From assembly GCA_025617375.2 (NCBI GenBank), contig JAMYGW020000003.1, positions 3,038,001-3,102,000 of the forward strand: a stretch of DNA of 64,000 bases, given 5' to 3'. The notes under the pieces were generated by a model, which was not told where the DNA came from, made no database searches, and worked only from the letters and a program-made list of their open reading frames with translations. Positions within the stretch are counted from its first letter, which is position 1, and every line of letters begins with the position of its first letter. This document shows positions 10,934 through 22,080 of this stretch, one piece after another. The stretch is from Acarospora socialis (lineage: Eukaryota; Ascomycota; Lecanoromycetes; Acarosporales; Acarosporaceae). Made by a program: the position numbers and the translations under genes.

Positions 10934-11541
10934 ATGGCAACTCCGGTCCAGCAAAACCTTGAATCGAAGAACAAAGAATATGCTTCCGACTTCAAGCACA
11001 AGGATTTGACCCTACCGCCGGCGAAGAAGTACGCCGTTGGTATGTCCAGATGTCCCTTCCTATCCCGGTGGCGTCGCTCCATGAGCTCAATCTCACTTCC
11101 TCACCGTGACGGGGTTGTCTATTCTGACGGCTGCTAGTAACCTGTATGGATGCTCGTATCGACCCGGCCGCCGCTTACGGCATTACTTTGGGTGATGCCC
11201 ATGTCATTCGGAATGCTGGTGGCTCTGCTCGGGATGCATTGCGCTCTATCATTATATCCGAGCAGCTTCTTGGCACCACCGAACTACTTGTCATCAAACA
11301 CACCGAGTGCGGTATGTTGACATTCAGGAATGACGACGCTCGCAGTGTGGTGGAAAAGAATCTAGGCTCAGAAGCGATCAAGGAGATTGGAGACCTTGAC
11401 TTTCTGCCATTTCCAGACCTGGAGGAAGCCGTCCGCAAGGATGTGCAGTTCCTGAAGGAGAGCAAGGCGATCCCAAAGAACATCAAAATCAGTGGCTGGG
11501 TGTATGAGGTCGAGAGCGGAAAGGTCAGATCGGTAATCTAA
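10934..11541 (+). CDS. beta-class carbonic anhydrase
   Basis: Interconverts CO2 and bicarbonate with a Zn centre. Exons 10934-11039 and 11138-11541 join in phase 1 (GTATGT donor, CTAG acceptor) to give 169 residues. Key motifs are VVTCMDARIDP (Cys ligand and the Asp-Arg pair), HVIRNAGG, and HTECGM (His and Cys ligands), all intact. The protein is short, like the compact beta-CA subgroup found in many fungi and actinobacteria, and has no evident targeting peptide, which suggests a cytosolic enzyme. The CMDARIDP motif sits directly after the intron, so splicing is needed for activity. Confidence 0.93.
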
Positions 11542-11703
11542 GAGGGGATGCATCGAGCTGCGGCTGGTTGATTGTGCGTGTTATCGTTTGTTGGGCGTTT
11601 TGAGTTCACTTCCAAAGGCGTCGTGATACCAACATAATGTACTGAAGGCCATGTTGTTTATTCGCCCGCAGTCTAAGTAGAAGCTCTTATCCTCATATAT
11701 GCA

Positions 11704-13256
11704 TCATTTCTCCCCAGGACCCAATCCTCGGTGAGATGTCCAGCCTCCTTCGTCTCTGTCCTCCCCCTTCTGCGGCCACAGGATCTGCTTCAGGAGTATT
11801 GCGCGTATCATCATGACGAAAACGAAAAGCCAGACTCCGATAAGAATGACTGTCATCACACAGCCGATGATTTGAATGACAATAGAGCCGAATGCTTTGC
11901 CGACGGCGAAGGTGGCCGTTAGGAGTGCTGTGTTCGGAAATACGAAAGAGTACCAGGTCATCGAAAAAGTCATCCTACCTTGGCGGACACACGACCAGTG
12001 TGCGCCAACCGAGACGAAGAAGAACCATAAGGCAAGACTCGGTCAAGTTAGCAGACACTCTAAGTGAAGGGTCCAGCTCTAGAATTCAAGGCTCATATAA
12101 CAACCTACCCCCAAACCCAGATCCCCACCCAGTTGGCTGCCACCTTGAGGATCATGGCCGCCAACGGACCATCACCCATAAAGTCTTTAGGCAGCACATT
12201 TTGGGCGCTGTCGGCCATAGTGATCATCCCAGAAACTGTGAACCCAGAAGGTCCCACACTGACGAACATGCTAGGACGTGAGCTTTCCTTTGGCAGCTTG
12301 TGCGTCATGAGTCTATAAATAAAAGCAGAGTAAATCATGAGAGACAGCATGTAGCCGATTCCCTGAAGCGTGACTCCGCCAACTATAATGTCAAGGGCTC
12401 GTTCTGGGCCCAAATGGGAACTGAGAATACCAGCATGAGGGCCAATAATGAGCAGGGGGTAGGCTGGAAAAATCCAAGCAGGAGTCATTCTCGCGATGGT
12501 GAAGGTCTGAGTGGACCATCTAGGGTTACCTCTAAATCAGCAGGCTTCGCACAACACAAGGAGGGCTCTCCGACCCCGGTAAGATCATACATTAGAAGGT
12601 AAATACCACAAGAAGCTAGGATAGCCAAGGCACAATCAATCCAGAACATCACACAAACGGCGGTGTCCAGCCAGTCTCCAGTCTCGCCCAACCCGTACTG
12701 GGAGATATTGATGAGTATCGTGCCAAAAGAGACGACGCTTGCCGGCACAAACAGAGATTCCGTCGGGTGCAGGAACGATGCTCGAAATGTTTCCGGGAAG
12801 AAGTAGAAACGTAAAGAGATCAGAACGATATTAAGTATGAACAAGAAGATATTAAACAGAAAGAAAATTAAGCCGATGACATCGAGGCCTCTGAAACGGA
12901 AGGGCACTGGCATCAAAGAATCAGTCCCGTCTGTTTGCTCAGGGCTTTCGGACGGAACGGAGACCCGAACCTGTGTGTAAGACGTTGGCAATACCCCCAG
13001 TTGCCATGGTCATGGTGAAGAAAGTCCAGGTGAAATGGCGGATGCGCTTCTTCCATACAACATTCGCGGGCCAGTTGTGAGTAGGGGTATCAGTCTCATC
13101 CGGCATCGAGGTTTGTTGTGTTGAGGTCGTGGGAAAAGACATGTTGTTATAGTGATTACGCTGAACGAGTTGCCTGTGACGTTCATCATCGTGGTTCATC
13201 GTTGGTGTGCAATATCCTCCTGCTCTGGAACCAGATGTGTGTCTCGAAGCTGCCAT
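11704..13256 (-). CDS. TDT-family transporter (Mae1-type C4-dicarboxylate / malic acid transporter)
   Basis: Plasma-membrane anion transporter of the tellurite-resistance/dicarboxylate family; substrate is inferred. The first ATG at 13256 opens a hydrophilic N-terminus. WTFFTMTMATGGIANVLHT is the family's first helix, spliced in phase 1 to VPFRFRGLDVIG. Helices follow in FLFNIFLFILNIVLISL, PASVVSFGTILINISQYG, VMFWIDCALAILASCGIYLL, then after an intron MTPAWIFPAYPLLIIGPHAG, TLQGIGYMLSLMIYSAFIY, the pore-type loop and MTFSMTWYSFVFPNTALLTAT, and a last helix before a hydrophilic tail. About ten membrane segments and four or more exons are seen. Sulfite exporters (Ssu1) belong to the same superfamily and are the main alternative. 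Exact ends of the third intron are uncertain. Confidence 0.85.
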
Positions 13257-14491
13257 AGCTTCTTTGGCTCCCAGTTTAATGACTCCTACTAGCACGATTC
13301 CAGATTCACGTTATGGCATCGAAGGAGGCTAATTCAGATGCACTTCTCTTGGTTGATGACGACTATCATTCATTATTCCTACAGACAGACTTGGCCGAGA
13401 CTTCCAGACGTGCGTGTCTTCGGGTTTCGGCCATGGTCCGGCACCTGAAATGGCTTACGGCTAACAGTCCAGTGGCCATTGCCTCCCAGTGGGTGGTTGA
13501 CAGCGCTAAGGAGGTTACCTTCAGGCAGGAGAAAAGTACCTTAAGGTCCGAGGCGTCAGTGGCCCATGACCTTGAAGGTGTGCCGCATTTTCCGAGCTGA
13601 TCATCATCTGCATCTGCCTGGGTCACAGGGAATTACCATCCATCAGAGTTAACTCATGATATCTGTAGCCTCAAGATAGTTTTCTGAATATCAACAGCAG
13701 TGTGATTACTGATCAAACAACTCGTACAGAGAAGACATCACAACCATACCTAAGGTAGAGTACCTTATCTTACTCTTCGAAACGACCTGGGGGGCGCGGG
13801 GTGAGTGATATATTTCTCGCTTACTAACTTAGGTCAGACTGAGGGCTAAGCAACGCTACTTAGGTAAGCCACGTTAAGATCAGTGTCGTCTCAGCACGTG
13901 GGATTGATGTGACCCACGTTTGCCACGCCATCCGTCTGATCTTCTGGAATGAAGGGATTATCAGCTGGTGAGCTGCAGTAAGAGAGCTGTGAAATGGTAA
14001 GCGTAAAGGTGGCCTTCTAGCTATGGACCAGAACTACCAAGAACAGTCTGGAGTTTCAGAAAGACGTGGCTATGCTTCAAATATCCTTTACTCTCTCAGT
14101 CTCAGACAACTCTACCTACGATGAGTTTTGTCAATTCCCTGCCTCTACTCCATACCTTGGTTGTTGACCCCCATTCTCACATGGGATGCGACACGCCTCG
14201 TTTTGCCTCAGCATTGGTTCTGACATCCACATCTCTTCCATGGCTACCATAATACATCGCAGGTTGAAACGGCCAGAAACCCTCCACGGTTTGGAGGCTT
14301 CAACCGCTCCCTCCTGATGCGACCGCAACGCCGAGCGCATCTAGCACGAAGGACTTGGGTTTCTACATAACTGCCGACCATGGTCCAGAAACATCGGATT
14401 TCAGCTTAACATCGACAACATTCTCTCTACAACCCTCTTTGGAGGCGTCATCGTGTTGCCATCTCTGTGTTGTAGCTGCTTTCTTGCAGGC
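13257..14491. other. intergenic stretch, nothing recognised
   Basis: Upstream flank of the transporter and of the secreted-protein gene. Small frames on both strands lack support. Microrepeats of the CCTAAGGTA type occur near 13748-13770 and 13859-13868. Confidence 0.5.
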
Positions 14492-15307
14492 ATGCGTACC
14501 AATTTTCTCAAGCCCATCATTGGCATCTTCCTGTACGCCTACGTAGTCTCGGCTTACGAGCGGGTGTGCGACTCCATATACGGACACCCACGATATGAGG
14601 ATTGCATGGTGGCTGCCCGTCGCATTCCAGCGACCTACGACCCCATCTTCATCGGTCCTCAGCAGGGTATTCAGGGGACCATCGTCACACCATTTAAAAT
14701 ATCCAGTGGTATGCCATGGCGAGCCTGAGCTTGTTCCTTTTTGTGAGGATGCGCTGTAGTGCAGGGCTTCACATCCTGCCAGAATGTTGTGCTTTGTTGA
14801 CGAGCCATGCCAGGCAATTGTGAGATCAGGGTCCAGTCTTCTGCGCGTTGTCGCACCAAATGGCTTGTCATACAGAATTTGGCTGCCGTTATCGCGGACG
14901 GCATCCCCGGTCAGGGCCCATTGATGGCATCGGGCTGCGTCAGACACTTGGGTGTGGGAGGAGTGGCCACAGCACGTAAGTCCTCCCGCCTCATCGTGTC
15001 GGAGGGGTGGAGCCACCCCTACCGGACATGATGCAAGTTTGACCGGATACCGAAATTAGGGTTCGCCAATGATCCGTTGTGGGTCGAGATGAGAGAAAAG
15101 GGCGTGCCTGGCCCCCAACAACAAGGAGATAGAGCCCCTTTGTTGAAGGGGATGGGCCCAGAACTCAGATTCGTGCCTGGAGATACGCCGTTGCCTCCTG
15201 GGTGGTTTCCGCCAGGTGCCTCCAGCTCTACCCAAGGCTCCTCCAGCTCTAGCCAAGGACAGGCGGCGGATGTCCCCGAAGGAGAGCAGAAGTCATCAAC
15301 AAGTTGA
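14492..15307 (+). CDS. unrecognised secreted protein, effector-like
   Basis: No family recognised. Exons 14492-14708, 14814-14975 and 15060-15307 join in phase 1 at both junctions (donors GTATGC and GTAAGT, acceptors CCAG and TTAG) to give 208 residues. MRTNFLKPIIGIFLYAYVV is a signal peptide, probably cleaved after VSA. The mature part carries five cysteines (VCDS, EDCMVA, SGNCEIRV, SARCRTK, SGCVRH) and ends the folded part with GGVATARFANDPLWVEMRE. The layout (mid-protein xCxIxV strand, Gly-Gly turn, final strand) recalls Ecp2-like or killer-toxin-fold fungal secreted proteins, as inference only. The last 60 residues are Pro/Ser/Gln-rich and look disordered. A 217-codon antisense frame overlaps but has no signal. 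Confidence 0.68.
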
Positions 15308-15845
15308 GGGTCGACTGTGGTCACATCTTGGCGCTAGTAGTATGATCTATTCTCAGGGGAATTGGGAGGGTATAGGTTCCATGCCTTGAACACATGTCAT
15401 TTACTTTATTTGTTCCTCGAAGCTCGCACGAGTAAATTGAGCCAATGCTGGACTTATAGGATCGTATCAACATTGGCGACAACATAAGCCCGCCTGTTTG
15501 GACCCCAGTGAAGGTACTCCGTACCACTTTTACTCGGCAACGGCAACGGCAACGGCATGGAGTGTCTTGGTAGGGTTAGACCGTATCTTATTTTTCCGCG
15601 AATGATACATGTGACATGTATTCAACGAACCTTGACATTTCTTAAATCCAGAGATCCACCTGTCGATGCCGACATTCCCTACCGACATGATTAGGCCGAG
15701 TAAGTAGCATTGGCTGCATAGCGCTGCATAATCATCCAGAGCTGTACCTCTGCTGACTACTCCCCATGGATTCAGCTCCCACCACCACCACCACTACGAG
15801 GTGGGACAAATTTCAACTCCTCAGTACTCACCACAAACGCCCACC
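15308..15845. other. intergenic stretch, ATG22 promoter
   Basis: No gene seen. A short run of (CGGCAA)n at about 15536-15556 and CACCACCACCACCACTAC just before the ATG22 start are simple repeats. Confidence 0.5.
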
Positions 15846-17823
15846 ATGGCGTCCAACGACCCAGGCCTAACGCCCATGGCCGCCAACGCCGAAGACCCTC
15901 GCAGAGGCGGTATTCCCGAAAAGCAACTCATCTCCCCTACCAATGACGAGGTTCTCGTCGTCGACGACCGTCCCGTCGCGCCCGATCAATTTGACCCGGA
16001 CTTCGAGACGTCGCGGTGGGAGATCTGGTCGTATTACGCATACTACATCGGCAACAATGGACTGAGCCTGTTCAACTTCGCGCCGACGGCCTTTCAGAAT
16101 CTGCTGTATCAGGCGTCGGGTGAGAGTGGGGTTTTGCGATTTGCGGGGAGGTAGGTCGAATGTTTGCAGGGTTATAGAGGGGAATACTGATGTGATTGAT
16201 TGGGAAGGATAGGGATCGGACGATCAATAGTATTGTGCTGTTGGCCAATGGGATCAGCTTTGCGATTCAGATTGTACTCTTCTTGGTTATTGGGAGTTTT
16301 GCCGGTTTGTCGAGTTGACGGATGTTGTGGACGCATCAACGAGGTTTGACAACCGACAGATTATGGCTCTTTTCGCCCTTGGATCTTGATCTGCTTGTCC
16401 GTCCTGGCATTTGGGATAGGGCTCGGATGGCTTGGAGTACATACGCCGGATAAGTGGGAGGCAGCCACTGCGTTGTATATAGTTGGCCGTAAGTATTTGC
16501 GGTTACAGTACACGTTACTCAAATTCTGATCTTTGGCACAGTCATTGCCTACCAGACGACTCTCACCTTTTGGACGGCGGCTTTCCCAGGCCTCGCACGG
16601 AATACACCCGAACTACGGCAGAAGGCTGAAGAATATACGGCCGGGGTTATCGCTCGCGACGAGTATGACTTTGCGGACTCGGTGCAACGATCTCGTCTCT
16701 CAAACATGGCTTTCTATGTTCAATCCGTTGGTGAAATCATCATCCTCGCCATCATCGTCGGAGTCATGTTCGGAATCAATGTCAATGCCAGTACTGAAAA
16801 CAACAACTGGGGTCTCAGTGTGCTGATAGCGTTCGCAACTGGAGTCTGGATACTACTAGCCATCCCATGGTTCGTTCTTGAGAAACTAAGACCGGGTCAG
16901 AGATTGCCGCCGGGAATGAACATTGTGATGGTAGGCTTTTGGCAGCTCTACAGAGCGTTTACGCAGATATGGAAGTTGAAGCAGAGTTTACTGTATCTGA
17001 TTGGTAGGCTTGCTACCCAGGGAACATTATCTCATGCTGATGGGGTGATGGCAGGATACTTCCTACTCGGAGACTCGCTCAATACCACCGTTACGGTCAT
17101 CGGGACTCTTCAGAACAGCATAGTCGCATACGACAGCCTGACCCTAACGTATCTCCTCCTCGTTGGTATCGCCGCCCAGGCAGTTGGCATCTACGCATTC
17201 TGGTATATCCAGCGGACATTCCGCCTCAGTGTCAAGACCATGTTCAACGCCGTCATGATCGGCATTATCTTACTGTACGTCCACTCTACCATCCTCTCTC
17301 GCCTTCTCTCCCCTTAAATTTATCTTCCATCCTTTCTTGTCCATACCCATTCTTCTAGCTCTCCCAACCCACCAACACAATCTCGCTTGCTGGCCCCACT
17401 CACTCACTCACGCATTGCAGCGACGGCTGGGGCATGATCGGTATCTGGACGCAAGCCTTCGGGTTCCACCACGTCTGGGAAGTCTGGCTATACCAGACCT
17501 TCTACGGCCTCTTCGTATGCCCATGGTACAGCTACTCGCAGATCATGATTTCCGAAATCACGCCCCGCGGCTACGAATTCCTGTTCTTCAGCCTCTTCTC
17601 TATCGTTGGCAAGACCTCGTCTTTCGTCGGCCCGTTGGTGTCGTCCGCGATCATCGATGCGACCCCGTCGGGAAACGTCTCGATGCCTTTCTACTTCCTG
17701 TTTGCGTTGAGTGTGGCGAGTTTTGTGCTGTTGGTCGTCTTTGTGGATCTGAGGAAGAGTCGGACAGAGCAGGAGTGGTTTTTGGAAAGGGAGAGGGAGA
17801 GGAAGGAGTTAGGGAAGGGATGA
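15846..17823 (+). CDS. atg22: ATG22-family vacuolar transporter (MFS fold)
   Basis: Exports amino acids from the vacuole after autophagic breakdown. The start at 15846 follows CACC and gives a hydrophilic N-terminus of about 65 residues, then the family signature EIWSYYAYYIGNNGLSLFNF and APTAFQNLLYQ. Exon 1 ends at 16150 (phase 2); four further introns follow (first at 16151-16212, last ending near 17421). Later exons carry IAYQTTLTFWTAAFPGLAR, a cytosolic loop, SNMAFYVQSVGEI, a long run of helices, and GLFVCPWYSYSQIMISEITP with FLFFSLFSIVGKTSSFVGP, all typical of Atg22. About 11-12 membrane segments are visible. The C-terminus is a Glu/Arg-rich tail ending KELGKG. Confidence 0.92.
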
Positions 17824-18740
17824 TGCTGACGCGCGGGTTGAGATCCATAGAGAAAATTTTACAACTACCACCGCTTGTACGCATATCATAACATCATCCT
17901 CGAAATCAGTGCTGGGGTACTTTACATACCCTCATCCAAGTCGAGCCTCTGCCAGTTGGATCGAGTAAGTCGCCGCGAACCCCGATGGCCTACCGGCGAC
18001 ATTCCAAGTCCCTTGTAAGATATTAGGTACTGACTTGCACACCTACTCCTGCCCGTGCACCACTCAGTCACGTCCCCTTAGATATCTCTTATATTAGGAT
18101 CGACTACCCCAACCCAAGCATGTGTTTTCCGTACAGCTACACCTCGACCCGACCCAACGCAATGTGACGAAAGGCAACTCAGCTCAACTCTACGCAGCTC
18201 AACTTCAAGCTTGCCTTCCTACCCTCCCCCCGTTCTCTCACATTCACTCCCATTCTTTTCGACTTTGCGCGTATAATCGTGGCAACCCCTTCCGTTCAAG
18301 ACGATGCGTGCTCAACCTCACACCCCACACCCTCCACCACACACCCAAGCTCATACTCACGGTAGGGTGAAAGCAATATATAGCAAGCACACACTAATCA
18401 CGTAGTAGTGTCGCACAACCGAGAACGGACCGACCCTCGTGCCTTTCGCCAACTTATTTTACTGATTAGATCTGTTCTGATTTGATTTGATTTGGCGACT
18501 TGCTCGACATGCATGAATACAAAGCCCATACCGCCTGCTACCACCATCGCACGACGGGACCGAAACAGAAATGGAACGGAACGGTATGGAAACGGAAATG
18601 GAAAAGAGTCTCTCTCACAACTCCTTCCCTCCTCCCCCGACTTCGCCCTTACCTCACCCCGCTTCCTCACCTCACCTTCACCCCCCGCCCCTCCCCATAA
18701 CCAGTCCACATCCGGGAACTCGAACGGAGGCGAATCACCG
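17824..18740. other. convergent intergenic stretch, nothing recognised
   Basis: Lies between the ends of ATG22 (plus) and the succinyl-CoA ligase gene (minus). No open frame with coding character outside antisense shadows of the ligase 3' exon. Confidence 0.5.
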
Positions 18741-20646
18741 TCAGATGCCGAGCGAGAACTCGACGCCAACGTCGATATCGCGCGCTAGTCCAGTCACGCA
18801 CGAAGCAGCACGTTAGCTTTTCCAATACTTCCCACCTGGCATCCAGCGGTGACAGAAACATCAAAGTGGATAGCTGATAGCGGGAAGAAAGACTCACCCA
18901 TCTTGACGACCTTGGAAAACTGGACCGATTTCTCCGCCGCGTCCTGGAGGTCCTCGATGGAGAAGATGCGCAGGCCCGACTCGTTGATCTACACCGCCCC
19001 ACCCGAAGCCCCAAGTCAGCTAACTCCTCCTCCCTTCACCAAATAGCCCCAGCCTCCCCCATTTCCCGCCCCAAAACAAAGAAAGAGAAACGTACCAGTT
19101 TTTGCGCAACCTCCATATTAGTCCCTTGCAATCTGGCGACGATGGGAGTGCGTAAATTCATGCTTTCGACGACGGAAATGAGGCCCTTGGCGATGGCGTC
19201 GCAGCGCACGATGCCGCCGAAGATGTTGACGAAGATGGCAGTGACTTTTGGGTCGGAGGCGATGAGGTCGAAGGCCTGCTTGATGGCGGACGGCGTGGCG
19301 CCGCCTCCGACGTCGAGGAAGTTGGCGGGCTGGCCGCCGTTCAGCTTGATGATGTCCATGGTTGCCATAGCGAGGCCGGCGCCGTTGACTGTGTGGTGCG
19401 TTAGTCGGGATAGGTGGTTGTTGGGGTGGGAAAGGTATGGAAAGTGGAGGATGCGTACCTAGGCAGCCGATGTCGCCATCTAGTTTGATGAAGTTCAGGC
19501 CGTGTCTGTGGTCGCTATCAGCATGCGGTCGTGGAAGAGGTAGGTAGATTCTGGACATACTCGGCGGCCTTCACCTCATCCGGGTCCTCCTGCGATCTGT
19601 CCCTCCACGAGAAGATCTCCTTCTGCCTGAACTCGGCGTTGTCGTCAAAGTTCAACTTCGCATCCATAGCCATGACCTGATGATCCGACGTCTCCGACAG
19701 CGGGTTGATTTCGATCTGCGTGGCATCCTTCTCCATGAAAATCTTATACAGCTTCTGAATCGTGTCTTTGGCGTCCTCAATGCACTGCTCCGAGAAGCCC
19801 AGTTCCGTCGCGATATTCCGCGCAATATCGTCCGTGACCCCCTTGTGGATGTTGATGTGTGTCGTAATGATTGCGTCCGGGCTTTCCTTGGCGACGGTCT
19901 CGATGTCCATTCCTCCCTGCGACGACGCAATAATGACGGGTCCTTGCGATTGTCGGTCCATCAGGACGGCCAGGTAAAATTCTCGCCGCGCAAATTTCCG
20001 CTCGCAGATGTACACGGCGTTGCAGATCCGTCCCGCAGCGCCCGTCTGCTTCGTCACGAGCTTGTGGCCGATCATCTGGTCGGCGAACATCTTGGCTTCG
20101 GTGGGCCTGTCATCCGTGGATTAGAACTGTAATCATATCGCCGTGCTGTGTCAGGAAATGTTTACGAGTAAATGACCCGCACTCCACCTTTCAAGCCGTT
20201 GTCGAACGTGCCCTTTCCTCGACCGCCGGCAAGGACTTGTGCTTTGATCACCATGTCGTCTCCACCTGCAGTGCCAATTAGTTCGTCCTCCTCACACCTC
20301 CCAGTTCTCGACCCCATACCGATGTGCTTGGCAATAGCCTCCGCCTCTGCCGCCGACCGCGCAACTTCACCTTTGGGGACGCCGACGCCATACTTCCGAC
20401 GTCAGTGATGCCAGACTCGTATACCGCAATTGGTCACTCACCGAATCAAGCAGCTTTGCCGACAGGTATTCGTGAATAGCAAGGCCGCGACGTTGTTGTA
20501 TGCCCGAGCTCCGCACCGAAGTGTCCTGGAGGTTCTTGATCAGCTCCGCAGCCTGCAAGGAAGCTTAGCCAGAGATTGAGCGACGGGCTTACCTTGGCTG
20601 CCTTGAACGCAGCGGCCATTGGCCGACTGCGCGCGAGCTTGAACAT
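18741..20646 (-). CDS. LSC2: succinyl-CoA ligase beta subunit, mitochondrial
   Basis: Beta subunit of the TCA-cycle enzyme that makes succinate and ATP/GTP from succinyl-CoA. [18 protein letters not shown] forms a mitochondrial presequence and is a 54-nt first exon (20646-20593). [16 protein letters not shown] opens the ATP-grasp domain, followed by [92 protein letters not shown], the Gly-rich [10 protein letters not shown], and [15 protein letters not shown]. The last exon, after a long intron, is only [14 protein letters not shown], ending at 18741. At least eight exons are inferred; all conserved blocks are present and in phase. Shares a 198-bp divergent promoter with the next gene. Confidence 0.94.
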
Positions 20647-20844
20647 TGTGAGCCGGCAATTGCAGCACAAAAGACCTAGGGAGTGGTGTAGAGTGCAGGT
20701 TATGTGTTTAGTAGCACGATGTTGAAGGGAAGCACGCCGGGAAATGCCGACACCATCCCGGTTGGAGCTATCGCACCGCTGCTATCCGACTACACTACGA
20801 CAGACCAGGACATGTAGCTCACACACCTCCAACACACCCACAAA
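20647..20844. promoter_or_regulatory. bidirectional promoter, LSC2 / DUF3245-like gene
   Basis: Only 198 bp separate the two divergent start codons, so both 5' leaders and core promoters must fit here. No TATA box is evident on either side, which suits two housekeeping-type genes. Confidence 0.5.
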
Positions 20845-21566
20845 ATGCCTACCCCAACCAGCCCCTCAGCAGACCTAATATTCGCCAAAGCCAGCGTCGC
20901 CCTCGCCAAATCCCAGCGCCTCATCGCCTCCTGGCTGCCCCCACCCAGCGCCGACGAGCTCGCGCACACCAAATCCGCCGCCGAGATCGAGCAAGAAGAG
21001 CAAGAACTCTTTACACCCGTTCCGGAACTGTATGTCCCCTTCGCCTCCCAGAAAACGCTCAATGAACCGCACTGGTGCTGACGCGACGAAAAAGACTAGG
21101 TCTCGGCGCCCCCCTACCCAAAGAAATCCCGGACGGCGACCGGCGAAGAAGCAAGCTGAGTTCGAACGAGCGGTTGCGGAAGCAGTTGCTGGGGAGGGAG
21201 ATGGCAAGGATACAGGGGCGGGCGGGGAAGGGGGCGGTTGGGGCCGGGGGGCAGCTGGGTTTGATGAGGGTTCGACCGCCGGCAGTGGTGGGGAAGCGGC
21301 GGATGGGAGCGGATGATGGTGAGGAGGAGGACGAGGAGGAGGAGGGTGGGCGGTCGTCGTTGGGGAGGAAGAAGTGGCGGGGTGGGGATGGTGTGGAGGA
21401 GGGGGGTGGGGGCGGGAAGGCTGTGAGTGGTGGGAAGGTTGGTGAGTCGGGTGGGGAGACGAGACGGAGGCCGGCGGGGAGTTATCTCGATCAGGTGCTG
21501 GCGGAGAAGTCGTTAAAGAAGCGGAGGAAAAAGCGAAGGAAAGAGAGTGCGAGGGTTGGTTTGTAG
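20845..21566 (+). CDS. DUF3245-like basic protein, probably nuclear
   Basis: Function unknown. Exon 1 (20845-21029) encodes SADLIFAKASVALAKSQRL and IASWLPPPS followed by EEEQELFTPVPEL; after an intron (21030-21094, AAG acceptor) come LGLGAPLPKEIPDGD and SNERLRKQLLGR. This helix plus FTPxPxxLGLGAPLP pattern is what I recall for the fungal DUF3245 family; that assignment is from memory. The rest is Gly/Asp/Glu-rich low complexity, ending in a strongly basic stretch (KSLKKRRKKRRKESAR) that looks like a nuclear or nucleolar signal. Total about 218 residues. The Gly-rich part varies most and could be unstructured. Confidence 0.72.
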
Positions 21567-22080
21567 TAGGAATGAAGACGCCTTTTTTTAAAAGTATCTC
21601 AAATTGAATGAGTAACCGCATACGCTTACCTTTGGTGCTGGTTCACGAGATCGATAAGCGTTCTGGTTTGGAGTAACTACAAGACCTCCATTAAGTGTCT
21701 TAGTAGCCTGTGTACTGAGTCCCTTCACAAGTGCTAGCAGCGTAATTTGTGTATTCATTCCCTACACGGGTACATTAATAGCCAGAATTCTTATAAGGAC
21801 AAAAAAAAGCACCGACATTATCGATAGCCAAACCCTACTCCACATTGTTGTCACCAACACACTTTTGCTCTTGTTTCATAATCCAAGAAAAATGCCCCCT
21901 TTCCCCCAATGCACGCTCCGTCTCCCGTGTTCAAGTCGTATAGAGATACAGCATTCAATAATCCTCCCATATATATGTATGATGCTTGAAAACAAACCGA
22001 GAAAGAAATACAGAAACAGGACTTTTGCCATCTACCAGGAAGCGTCCGTGGAGCTACCCAAAAAGAGAATAAGAAAAATA
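21567..22080. other. convergent intergenic stretch, nothing recognised
   Basis: 3' flanks of two converging genes, AT-richer than its surroundings. No feature supported. Confidence 0.5.

Noticed and set aside
14363-15016. 217-codon minus-strand frame
   Set aside because: Antisense to the three-exon secreted-protein gene, with no signal, domain or splice logic of its own.
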